Of a stretch of DNA of 64,000 bases, positions 25,663 to 33,447 are shown in pieces. The notes beneath the pieces were generated by a model. That model had not been told where the DNA came from, did no database searches, and saw only the letters and a list, made by a program, of their open reading frames with translations. The DNA comes from Sphaerisporangium rufum (GTDB lineage Bacteria; Actinomycetota; Actinomycetes; Streptosporangiales; Streptosporangiaceae): positions 62,001 to 126,000 of the forward strand of contig NZ_BOOU01000054.1 of the NCBI RefSeq assembly GCF_016863395.1, written 5' to 3'. The translations under genes and the position numbers were made by a program. The stretch's first letter is position 1, and the number at the start of each line of letters is the position of its first letter.

Positions 25663-26307
25663 GTGAGAGTTCTCGTCGCCGACGACCAGGAGCTGGTGCG
25701 CACCGGCTTTCAGATGATCCTGGACGCCCAGCCGGACATCGAGGTCGTCGCGGCCGTCGCCGACGGCGTCGCCGCGGTCGAGCAGGCCCGCCGGCTGCGC
25801 CCGGACGTCTGCCTGCTGGACATCCGGATGCCCCGGCTGGACGGCCTGGAGGCGACCCGGATCCTCGCCGGCCCCGGGGTGCCCGACCCGATGCGGGTGG
25901 TGATCGTCACCACCTTCGACCTGGACGAGTACGTCTATGGCGCGCTGCGCGGCGGCGCGTGCGGGTTCCTGCTGAAGGACAGCGGCCCGACCTTGCTCAT
26001 CGAGGCGGTGCGCGCCGCCGCCAACGGGGACGCGCTGGTCTCGCCGTCGGTCACCGTGCGCCTGCTGGAGCACCTGGCCCGGCCCGCCGCGGTGCGCGGC
26101 CGGCCGCCGCGCGAACCGCTCACCGAGCGGGAGCTGGACGTGGTGCGGCTGATCGCCCGGGGGCGGACCAACCAGGAGGTGGCCGCCGAGCTGTTCGTCT
26201 CGCTGTCCACGGTGAAGACGCACCTGGGCAGCATCTTCGCCAAGCTCGGCGCCCGCAACCGGGTCGAGATCGCCGCCTGGGCCTGGGAGTCCGGCCTCAT
26301 CCGCTGA
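25663..26307 (+). CDS. NarL/FixJ-type response regulator (orphan)
   Basis: A 214-residue two-domain regulator. The receiver has the acidic pair VADDQE, the phospho-acceptor in LLDIRMPRLDG and the conserved lysine in LLKDSG. The C-terminal LuxR-type helix-turn-helix is LTERELDVVRLIARGRTNQE, then VAAELFVSLSTVKTHLGSIF. No histidine kinase gene is adjacent, which is unusual for this family. It is divergent from the MacB/FtsX-type exporter and may control it. The start is GTG 25663. Confidence 0.92.
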   Translation: MRVLVADDQELVRTGFQMILDAQPDIEVVAAVADGVAAVEQARRLRPDVCLLDIRMPRLDGLEATRILAGPGVPDPMRVVIVTTFDLDEYVYGALRGGACGFLLKDSGPTLLIEAVRAAANGDALVSPSVTVRLLEHLARPAAVRGRPPREPLTERELDVVRLIARGRTNQEVAAELFVSLSTVKTHLGSIFAKLGARNRVEIAAWAWESGLIR

Positions 26308-26373
26308 CGCGGCCGTCCGGCGGGCCGCGCCGGCCGGTCGCGGCACCCGATGGGCGGGCGGCGCACGGCGGAA

Positions 26374-26398
26374 GGCCCCGGCCGATACGGCCGGGGCC
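26374..26398. terminator. Bidirectional hairpin terminator
   Basis: A perfect ten-base-pair stem GGCCCCGGCC (26374-26383) and GGCCGGGGCC (26389-26398) with loop GATAC lies between the convergent response regulator and M23 genes. Confidence 0.75.
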
Positions 26399-26413
26399 CG
26401 GTCGGTGCCGTGG

Positions 26414-27363
26414 TCAGGCGTCGGGGATCTTGGTGAGGAGGCCGGTGGGGACGGTGGTGGTGGCGGGCTTGCCGAGGGCCTCCCACTGCTCGTTGGTCAG
26501 GGCGCGCTTCTTGCCGCCGGTCACGGTGTAGATGGCGTCGTCGGCCACATCGCGCAGGTAGCTGCCGTCCCGAGGGATCGCGCCGAAGGTGTTGATCCAC
26601 TCGATCGGGACGTTGGTCGACTTGGGGCTGCCCAGCTGCTGGTACTCCGGATAGCTCAGCCCGTACCTGGCACCGCCGACGGTGAGGTAGACCGAACTGT
26701 CGGCGGCGTTGCGCAGATAGGTCCCCGCCTTGGGCTCGCGGGCCAGCGTGTTGACGAACCCGATCGGCACGTTGGTGGAGGCCGGCTTGCCCAGTGCGTT
26801 CCACTGGTCATAACTCAGCCCGTACCTGGCCCCGCCCGCCACCACGTAGATCGAACTGTCGGCCGGGTTACGCAGATAGGTGCCATCGGAAGGCACCGCA
26901 CCCAGCTGGTCGATCATCGCGACCGGCACATTGGCCGACGCCGGCTTGCCCAACGCCGAGTACTCCTCGTAGCTGAGCCCGTACTTCGCCCCACCGGCCA
27001 CCACATACACCGAACTGTCGGCCGGATTACGCAGATACGTACCGTTGCCCGGCACGGTGCCATAACCATCGATCACCCGCACCGGCACGTTCACCGACGC
27101 CGGCTTCCCCATCGCCACGAACTGCTCATAACTCAGCCCGTACTTCGCCCCACCAGCCACCACATACACCGAACTATCGGCGTTGTTGCGCAGGAACGTC
27201 CCATCCCGCGGCTCCGACGGCTGACTACGAATCCACCCCGCCGGCACCGCCGTCGAAACCGCGTTCCCATACCCGGCCGCGTTCACCTCCGCCATCGTCA
27301 GGAACGGCACCGCCGCCCCACCCGCGATCACCGCGATCGAACCATCCGGCTCCCGGTAGACGG
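26414..27363 (-). repeat. Six tandem 159-bp coding repeats in the M23 gene
   Basis: The core GT(F/Y)LRN recurs exactly every 53 codons, near positions 27204, 27045, 26886, 26727 and 26568. A more degenerate first copy lies upstream (EGAVYREPDGSIAVIAGGA). The middle copies are the most alike at DNA level, implying recent duplication or gene conversion. The last copy lacks the final linker. Confidence 0.85.
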
Positions 27364-27976
27364 CCCCCTCCCTCGGCGCCGTCTCGCAGCCGTTGGCACT
27401 GGTGACGTTGTTCCATTCCCGGTTGTTGGCCTGGCCGTACTGCACCCCGTTGAAGGTCGCGATGACCCGCTCGGAGCCCGCCTCGCCCCAGCTGGCATAG
27501 CCGTCGTGGTTCGCGTCGTAGGCCTGCTCGTAGTGCAGGTGCGGGGTGCCGTTCGACGTGGGGCCGGTGGCTCCCACGCGTCCGATCGCCTGGCCCTGCT
27601 GGACCTTCTGGCCGACGCTGACCGCCCGGGACTGCAGGTGGATGTAGGTGGTGAAGTGGCCGCCGCCGTGGTCGATCTGGATCATGTTGCCGGCGTTGGA
27701 GTGGTAGAAGGACTGTTTGACGGTGCCCGCGGCGGGGGCGATCAGCAGGGCGCCGTTGGTGCCGGTCTGGTCGGGTTCCTTGACCATGTCGAGCGCCGGG
27801 GCGTGTCCCCAGGAGTTCAGCTGCCATTTCTGGCCGCAGGGGAAGGGAAGCTGGAACGCCGGGGTCGCGGCGCTCGCGGGCAGGGGCGGGGCCACGGCCA
27901 GACCGGCCAGCGCGAGCGCGGCCACGGCGACCACGCGGCTCATGCGGCCACGGCCATGGGAGGTGATGCTGTTCAT
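26414..27976 (-). CDS. Secreted M23-family peptidase with six 53-residue C-terminal repeats
   Basis: A 520-residue exported protein. A signal peptide (about residues 1-37, hydrophobic VVAVAALALAGLAVAPP, cleavage near ASAA) precedes an M23 domain. Its zinc and active-site pieces are GHAPALDMV, TYIHLQS and TPHLHYEQ. From about residue 202 the protein consists of six repeats of 53 residues with the core GTYLRNPADSSVYVVAGGAK and the tail YGLSYEEYSALGKPAS. These repeats probably bind cell wall or polymer. M23 enzymes cleave peptidoglycan cross-bridges. ATG 27976 has GGAG eight bases upstream. It is divergent from the large AfsR-like regulator. Confidence 0.87.
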   Translation of the reverse strand: MNSITSHGRGRMSRVVAVAALALAGLAVAPPLPASAATPAFQLPFPCGQKWQLNSWGHAPALDMVKEPDQTGTNGALLIAPAAGTVKQSFYHSNAGNMIQIDHGGGHFTTYIHLQSRAVSVGQKVQQGQAIGRVGATGPTSNGTPHLHYEQAYDANHDGYASWGEAGSERVIATFNGVQYGQANNREWNNVTSANGCETAPREGAVYREPDGSIAVIAGGAAVPFLTMAEVNAAGYGNAVSTAVPAGWIRSQPSEPRDGTFLRNNADSSVYVVAGGAKYGLSYEQFVAMGKPASVNVPVRVIDGYGTVPGNGTYLRNPADSSVYVVAGGAKYGLSYEEYSALGKPASANVPVAMIDQLGAVPSDGTYLRNPADSSIYVVAGGARYGLSYDQWNALGKPASTNVPIGFVNTLAREPKAGTYLRNAADSSVYLTVGGARYGLSYPEYQQLGSPKSTNVPIEWINTFGAIPRDGSYLRDVADDAIYTVTGGKKRALTNEQWEALGKPATTTVPTGLLTKIPDA

Positions 27977-28425
27977 CGTCGGCTCCTAGCGGTTGTGGGG
28001 AGACGTCCTGGGGAGTCGGTTCTCGGAGTTCTCGGAGTTTCCGGCGCACCGGCCGGCGGAACTGGGCGGAAGTCGGGTTTCGGACAGAATGGATCCTTTT
28101 GCCGGAGGCATGGTCTTTCGAGCGGCCGCGGCCGCGGCCGGCCAGAAGTCCTGGCGCACCCTGAACCGGCGACGAACTTCGGGTCGCTGATTTGGGGCTT
28201 TGACGTCGGCCGCCGCGAAAAACGTTAGAACGGTCCGCTGCAGCCTCAGCGGGCCGCGATCTGGAGCCGGTGCGGCGGTAGCCGATCCGAGGGGAATTGC
28301 CGTACTCTGCCGCCTGACATGCCTTTCTGCACCGACGGCCGGCCGATTTCGGGTGGTGACCGGCGGCCGGGCGGCAGAATCAACGGCAGATCACGGAGGG
28401 GCGTTCGCATGTATGGGGGCTTCGG
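27977..28425. promoter_or_regulatory. Divergent regulatory region between M23 peptidase and AfsR-like regulator
   Basis: These 449 bases hold no credible gene. Near the M23 end there are two exact tandem copies of GTTCTCGGA (28019-28027 and 28028-28036) and a degenerate third, GTTTCCGGC (28037-28045). They lie 43-69 bases upstream of the M23 start codon. SARP-type regulators bind short direct repeats, so this is a plausible target for the adjacent regulator, although the 9-base pitch differs from the usual ~11. No clear -35/-10 pair was found for either gene. Confidence 0.4.
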
Positions 28426-31400
28426 ATGCGGCCGGTGGAAACCCTGCTCGGCGAGTCGATCCGTCACCTTCGGGTCACCGCCGGGCTCACCCAGCAGGAA
28501 CTGGCCCGCTCGGCAGGGGTGAGCGAGCGTTCGCTGCGCGACATCGAGGCGGGCCGGGTGGGCCGGCCCCGGCCGTCGTCCTTGCGGCGGCTGGGGGCGG
28601 CGTTACGGTTGTCCGACGAGGAGGTCGAGACCCTGCTGTCGCGGGTCCGGGCCACCGGCCGGACGGCGCACGGCGACCGGATGCACATCTCGGTTCTCGG
28701 CCCGCTCAACGTCCGCCGGGGTGAGGCGCCGGTCGGCATCGGCGCGGCCAAGCAGCGGGAACTGCTCGGCCTGCTGGCGATGCAACCGTCGCAGGTGATC
28801 ACCAGGGACGAGATCATCGCTGTCCTGTGGGACGATCGTCCGCCCAGGACGCACCTGAACCTGATCCAGGGCTATGTCGCTTCGCTGCGCAGGTCACTGG
28901 GTACGGCCGCCCGCGGCCCCTCGGCGTCGGTCGTCACCTCGGCAGGCGGCGCCTACCGCCTGGAGGTGGAGCCCGGCCAGCTCGACCTGCTGGGCTTCGG
29001 CGATCTGTGCCTCCAGGCCAAGGGCGCTCTGGTGGCCGGGCACCTGTCGTCGGCGGAGGAGCTGTTCGGCGAGGCGCTGGGCTGCTGGCGGGGCTCGGTC
29101 CTGGCCGGCTCCGGTTCGGCGTTGCGTAACCATCCCGCCGCAGTGGCCCTCGACCGGCGCAGGATGGAGATCGCGCTGCGATTCGCCGACCTGGCGCTCG
29201 CCGGCGGACGTTTCCAGCAGGCCGTCGCCCGGCTGCACGACCTCCTCCGCGACGAGCCGCTGCACGAAGGGCTGCACGCGCGTCTCGTGCAGGCGATGGC
29301 CGGCGGCGGCGAACAGGCCGCCGCCCTGCGCCTGTTCGGCGACATCCGCAGCAGGCTCGCCGAGGAGCTGGGCGTCCAGCCCGGGCACGAACTCGCCGCC
29401 GCGCATCTGCGCGTGCTGCGCGGGCATCCCGCCTTCCCGGCCGCGCCCGACGCGCTCACACCGGCCCCGGACCCGCCGGACGCCGGACCCGCCGCCGGAG
29501 CACCCGGCCCCGCCGCGCCGCCGTGGCACGCCCCGGCGCCGAGCCAGAGCCCGGCCGGCGGCCCGCCGGCCGTCGGCGCCCTGAGAGCGCCATCCGCTCC
29601 GCGGCCGTCGCCGGCGGATGACGGCCGGCGGGCGCCGGCCGTGCGGCCGGCCGTCCCGGCGCAGCTGCCGTTCGTCGCCCGCGGCTTCGTGGGGCGGCGC
29701 GACGAACTCGTCCGGCTGGACGCCGCGCTGGGCGGCGGCGGGCACCCGACCATCGTGACCTTGTCCGGCACCGCCGGCGTCGGCAAGACGACGCTGGCGG
29801 TGCACTGGGCACACCGGGTGCGCGACCGCTTCCCCGATGGCCAGCTCTATCTGAACCTGCGTGGCTACTCGGCCGGCCGGGCGATGGAGCCCGCGGACGC
29901 GATCGCGTGTTTCCTGGACGCGCTGGACGTGCCCTCGTCGCGGCTTCCCCCCACCCTCGAGGCCCAGGTCGGCCTCTTCCGCAGCCTGGTGGCCGACCGC
30001 CGGATGCTGGTGGTGCTGGACAACGCCAAGGACGCCGAGCAGGTGCGCCCGCTGCTTCCGGGATCGCCCGGTTGCCTGGTCCTGGTGACCAGCCGGGATC
30101 GGCTCCCGGGCCTGGTGGCCGTCGAGGGGGCGCGGCCCCTCGGCCTGGACCGTCTCTCGGCCGCGGAAGGGCGTGAGCTGCTCGCCGGCCGTCTCGGCTC
30201 CGATCGGGTCGCGGCCGAGCCCGAAGCGGTGGGCGAGATAATCGGGCGGTGCGCCCGGCTGCCGCTGGCCCTCGCGATCGTGTGCGCCCGCGCCGCGGCC
30301 AACGCCCACTTCCCGCTGGCCACGCTCGCCGCCGAACTCGGCGGGGCACTCACGTTCTTGGACGCGTTCCACGGCGGCGATCCCACCATCCAGCCGCGGA
30401 CCGTGTTCTCCTGGTCGTATCGCACGCTCAGCCCGGAGGCGGCGCGGCTGTTCCGATTGATGGCGCTCCATCCCGGCGTGGACATCGGCCTGGCCGCCGC
30501 CGCCCGCCTGGCGGACATCCCGGAGGAGCGCGGGCGGCGCCTTCTCGGCGAGCTGGTCCAGGCGCACCTGGTCGACGAGCAGCGGCCGGAGCGCTACACC
30601 TGGCACGATCTCCTGCAGGCGTACGCGGCCGAACGCACGCACGAAGAGGACGCCGCGGCCGAGCGCGTCGCCGCCGTGCACCGCCTGTACGAGCATTACC
30701 GCGGCATGACCCAGGCCGCGGCGGGCCTGCTGTATCCGCAGATGGTGCGGTTGCCGGACGAGGTCTACCCGTCCGGCCGGTCGCCGGCCCGCTTCGACGG
30801 ACCTCGCGGTGCGATGTCCTGGCTGGACGCCGAGCATCTCAACCTCTATGCCGCGGTCGTCCGGGCCGCGGAGGACGGGCCGCGCCGGGCCGGGTGGCTC
30901 ATCGCCGACGCGTTACGCGGGTACCTCGCCAAGCGCCGGCACTCGACGCAATGGCTGACCGTGATGAAGGGCGCGTTGTCCGCCGCATGCGCGGACGCCG
31001 ACCTGATGGGACAGGCCGCCGCCCATCTCGGCATCGCGCACGCCTACCACACGACGAATCGCCAGAAGGAGGCCACCGACCATCTCGACCATCTACTGGA
31101 GACGAGCCGGCGCGCCGGCTGGATGGCGGGTGAGGCCGTGGCGCACGGGAACATGGGCACCATCCATGGGGAGAGCGGCCGCCTGACGGCGTCGTACGAT
31201 TGTTTCCGCCAGGCGTTGCACATCTGGCGCCATAACGGCTCCGAGATCTACGAGGCCACCGTCCTCAACAATCTCGCGACGCTGGACCGGTACTGCGGGC
31301 GGTTCGACGCCGCCGTCGGCCACCTGGAACGGGCGATCGCCATCTGGCGGTCGGCGGGAATGCCGGCCGGGTCCCCCGCCGCGCTGAACTCGCTCGGCCA

Positions 31401-32247
31401 GGTCTACCGGGATCTCGGCGAGTTCGCGCTCAGCGCCGCCTGCCTGCGGGAATCCGCCGATCTCACGCTGGAGACACGCGACCTCAACGTCCATGCCGCC
31501 GCGCTCGCCACGCTCTCCGGCGTGCACCACGACCTGGGGCGGATGACCGAGGCGCTGAGAACGGCCGACCTGGCCCTGCGCCTGACGGGCGTGCACTCGC
31601 TCGACCGCAGCAGATGTCTCACGTACAACTCCTACGCCGCGGCCTGCCACGCCGTCGGCCGATATGATGGGGCGCTCCACCACTACCGCCGCAGCCTGGA
31701 CCTGGCACGGGAGTCGGGGACCCGCCACCACGAAGCGGAGGCGCTCATCGGGCTTTCGGCCCTGCACATGGACCGCGGCGACCTCGAGCAGGCACACGAC
31801 GTCACGGCAGGCGCGCTGGCCATCGCCGAGCGGGTGCGCTACCCCGTCGCGGAAGGCCAGGCCTTCGCGGCGCTGGCCGAGATCCACCTGCGGCGCGGCG
31901 ACCCCGGCGCGGCGATCGAGCACGCGCGGCGGGCCGTCGACGTGCACGGCCGCATCCGCCACCGCCTCGGCGAGGCGCGCGCGCTGGTGCGGCTGGGGAA
32001 CGCCTTCGGCCATGGACCGGACCGGGCACCCCAGGCGGCCGTCGACCACTGGCGGCAAGCGCTGGCCATCTTCACCGACCTCGGCACCCCCGAGGCCGAT
32101 CAGGTCCGGTCGCTGATCGACCGGGCGGGCCGCCCGTCAGGAGCGGGTGGTGGCGGAGACGACGGTGTGGTGGGTGACCGTGGTGTCGTAGCCGGCGAGC
32201 ACGGCCTGGGCGGCGGGTTCCACGACGGCGGTGTCCACGTCGGGTGA
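28426..32247 (+). CDS. AfsR/SARP-type regulator: XRE HTH, OmpR-type wHTH, BTAD, NB-ARC, TPR
   Basis: A 1273-residue multidomain protein. Residues 1-70 form an XRE helix-turn-helix (LTQQELARSAGVSERSLRDI). Residues ~87-180 form the SARP winged helix (HISVLGPLNVRRGEAPVGIG) and ~190-335 the BTAD. A Pro/Ala linker (~345-415) precedes an NB-ARC ATPase with P-loop GTAGVGKTTLA at ~451, MLVVLDNAKD and RLPLALAI. From ~855 to ~1230 there are TPR-like repeats. This resembles AfsR but has two DNA-binding domains. It likely activates transcription after ATP-dependent assembly, perhaps of the divergent M23 gene. The last ~36 codons are antisense to the ABM gene and look non-native (GAGGGGDDGVVGDRG). Confidence 0.88.
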   Translation: MRPVETLLGESIRHLRVTAGLTQQELARSAGVSERSLRDIEAGRVGRPRPSSLRRLGAALRLSDEEVETLLSRVRATGRTAHGDRMHISVLGPLNVRRGEAPVGIGAAKQRELLGLLAMQPSQVITRDEIIAVLWDDRPPRTHLNLIQGYVASLRRSLGTAARGPSASVVTSAGGAYRLEVEPGQLDLLGFGDLCLQAKGALVAGHLSSAEELFGEALGCWRGSVLAGSGSALRNHPAAVALDRRRMEIALRFADLALAGGRFQQAVARLHDLLRDEPLHEGLHARLVQAMAGGGEQAAALRLFGDIRSRLAEELGVQPGHELAAAHLRVLRGHPAFPAAPDALTPAPDPPDAGPAAGAPGPAAPPWHAPAPSQSPAGGPPAVGALRAPSAPRPSPADDGRRAPAVRPAVPAQLPFVARGFVGRRDELVRLDAALGGGGHPTIVTLSGTAGVGKTTLAVHWAHRVRDRFPDGQLYLNLRGYSAGRAMEPADAIACFLDALDVPSSRLPPTLEAQVGLFRSLVADRRMLVVLDNAKDAEQVRPLLPGSPGCLVLVTSRDRLPGLVAVEGARPLGLDRLSAAEGRELLAGRLGSDRVAAEPEAVGEIIGRCARLPLALAIVCARAAANAHFPLATLAAELGGALTFLDAFHGGDPTIQPRTVFSWSYRTLSPEAARLFRLMALHPGVDIGLAAAARLADIPEERGRRLLGELVQAHLVDEQRPERYTWHDLLQAYAAERTHEEDAAAERVAAVHRLYEHYRGMTQAAAGLLYPQMVRLPDEVYPSGRSPARFDGPRGAMSWLDAEHLNLYAAVVRAAEDGPRRAGWLIADALRGYLAKRRHSTQWLTVMKGALSAACADADLMGQAAAHLGIAHAYHTTNRQKEATDHLDHLLETSRRAGWMAGEAVAHGNMGTIHGESGRLTASYDCFRQALHIWRHNGSEIYEATVLNNLATLDRYCGRFDAAVGHLERAIAIWRSAGMPAGSPAALNSLGQVYRDLGEFALSAACLRESADLTLETRDLNVHAAALATLSGVHHDLGRMTEALRTADLALRLTGVHSLDRSRCLTYNSYAAACHAVGRYDGALHHYRRSLDLARESGTRHHEAEALIGLSALHMDRGDLEQAHDVTAGALAIAERVRYPVAEGQAFAALAEIHLRRGDPGAAIEHARRAVDVHGRIRHRLGEARALVRLGNAFGHGPDRAPQAAVDHWRQALAIFTDLGTPEADQVRSLIDRAGRPSGAGGGGDDGVVGDRGVVAGEHGLGGGFHDGGVHVG

Positions 32248-32451
32248 GGCGAACCCGCGGACGGCGTCCATCGAGGCCCACAGGGTGATCACCTCGATGT
32301 CGACGTGGCCGTCGCGGTCGTGGTTGAGCAGGTAGGCGCCGCGATGGCCGTCGAGGCCGCGCAGTTCGGGGAGCACCGACGTGGTGAAGTGCCGGTGATA
32401 GGCCGCCGCGCCCTCCCGGGTGGCCGTCGCACGCCAGATCCTGGCGATCAT
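32137..32451 (-). CDS. Antibiotic biosynthesis monooxygenase (ABM) domain protein
   Basis: A 104-residue ferredoxin-like fold protein of the ABM/heme-degrading type. It has MIARIWRATATREGAAAYHR at the start, VLPELRGLDGHRGAYLL in the middle, and VDIEVITLWASMDAVRGFAS. Members oxygenate aromatic polyketide intermediates or act on small quinones and heme; the substrate is unknown. ATG 32451 follows AGGAG by about seven bases (GTG 32454 is adjacent). Its last 111 bases overlap, tail to tail, the 3' end of the large regulator gene. Confidence 0.85.
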   Translation of the reverse strand: MIARIWRATATREGAAAYHRHFTTSVLPELRGLDGHRGAYLLNHDRDGHVDIEVITLWASMDAVRGFASPDVDTAVVEPAAQAVLAGYDTTVTHHTVVSATTRS

Positions 32452-32673
32452 CACACTTCTCCTCTCCGGGTGGTCCGGCGGAACCCTCCTCGGGAGCGCC
32501 GCATGGCGGACCGGGGGTCTCGTGAACAGAACCCTAGATCCGCACGTGGAGATCTTGGGTCTTATCGGTCGCCCCGTCGATTAACGGAGAGGCGCGCTGG
32601 ATAGGAGTGAGATCAGGCGTCGCGCTACGTCGCGCAGCGAACACGACCTTCAGCGCATGCCAGGGAGGAAGCC

Positions 32674-33351
32674 ATGCGCCATACCCGATCAGCGGTGCGC
32701 AGGTCGGCCGCCGGCGTCTATCTGGCGCTCGCCGCCCAGATCGCCACCCTGACCTGTTTGGTGATCTTCGAGGAGGCGCGGGGCAGGCTGCTCGCACGGC
32801 AGGTGGCCGAGCTGGGCGGCGACCCGCACGCCCCGGGGACGCAGGCCGTCGCCGGCGCGGCGACCTGGTTCGCCGTGCTGATCCTGCTGGTGGCGGCCAC
32901 GACGATCGCCGCCGGCTGCTCCTACTTCGCCTGGCTGCGGCAGGCCGGCGCCGCGCCCGGCGCGATCGCCCTCGCCTGGCTGGTGCCGGTGGTCGATCTG
33001 GTGGCGCCCGCGTTGCTGCTGCACTCGCTGCGCCGGGACGCCGGGCTGCGCCGGGAGCGGCACGCGGTCTGGCTGACGCTGCTCGCCGCCTGGTGGGCGT
33101 CCTGGCTCACCATGGTGTTCCTGGTCTTCGTCCGGCTGCCGTTGGCGCACCCGGCGGGCGGCCGGACGCTGACCGGCATCGGGCCGCGCGAGCTCGCGGT
33201 CGCGGTGCTGGCGGCGGTGCTGTGCGCGGCGACGGTCCGCGAGGTGACCGCCGCCCGGCTGAGCGCCCGCCCGTCGGGCATCGCGCCCCGGCTGAAGCTG
33301 CTGCCCGCGCTGCGTTCCCTCCCCCGGCACACCTACCCGGCCCGCGACTGA
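32674..33351 (+). CDS. Four-helix membrane protein (DUF4328-like)
   Basis: A 225-residue membrane protein. The helices are AGVYLALAAQIATLTCLVIF, TWFAVLILLVAATTIAAGCS, AIALAWLVPVVDLVAPALLL, LLAAWWASWLTMVFLVFV and a fifth near LAVAVLAAVLCAA. The combination of a YFAWLRQAG motif with a following WLVPVVDLVAP helix resembles DUF4328-type proteins, whose function is unknown. ATG 32674 is preceded by AGGGAGG. It is divergent from the ABM gene. Confidence 0.6.
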   Translation: MRHTRSAVRRSAAGVYLALAAQIATLTCLVIFEEARGRLLARQVAELGGDPHAPGTQAVAGAATWFAVLILLVAATTIAAGCSYFAWLRQAGAAPGAIALAWLVPVVDLVAPALLLHSLRRDAGLRRERHAVWLTLLAAWWASWLTMVFLVFVRLPLAHPAGGRTLTGIGPRELAVAVLAAVLCAATVREVTAARLSARPSGIAPRLKLLPALRSLPRHTYPARD

Positions 33352-33360
33352 AGTCCCGGC

Positions 33361-33377
33361 CCGGGACCGGGTCCCGG
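33361..33377. terminator. Hairpin between convergent membrane-protein and DNA polymerase genes
   Basis: CCGGGACC and GGTCCCGG (33361-33377) form a near-perfect palindrome centred on one base. It lies 10 bases after the stop at 33351 and 70 bases past the polymerase stop on the other strand. Confidence 0.45.
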
Positions 33378-33447
33378 CCTGGGGTTCAGGCGGGTCCGGG
33401 ACCGAGGTCCGGCCCGGGGTGAGACCGGCCGGGACGGAGGACGGGGT

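Noticed and set aside
22867-26346. 1159-codon minus-strand open frame
   Set aside because: Only 22867-24570 is coding in this frame (FtsX-like permease). Upstream it runs through the ATPase gene in a wrong frame and antisense to the response regulator; the translation is Arg/Pro/Gly shadow sequence.
26414-27363. Regular 159-bp repeats considered as an array
   Set aside because: They are in-frame protein repeats of the M23 gene.
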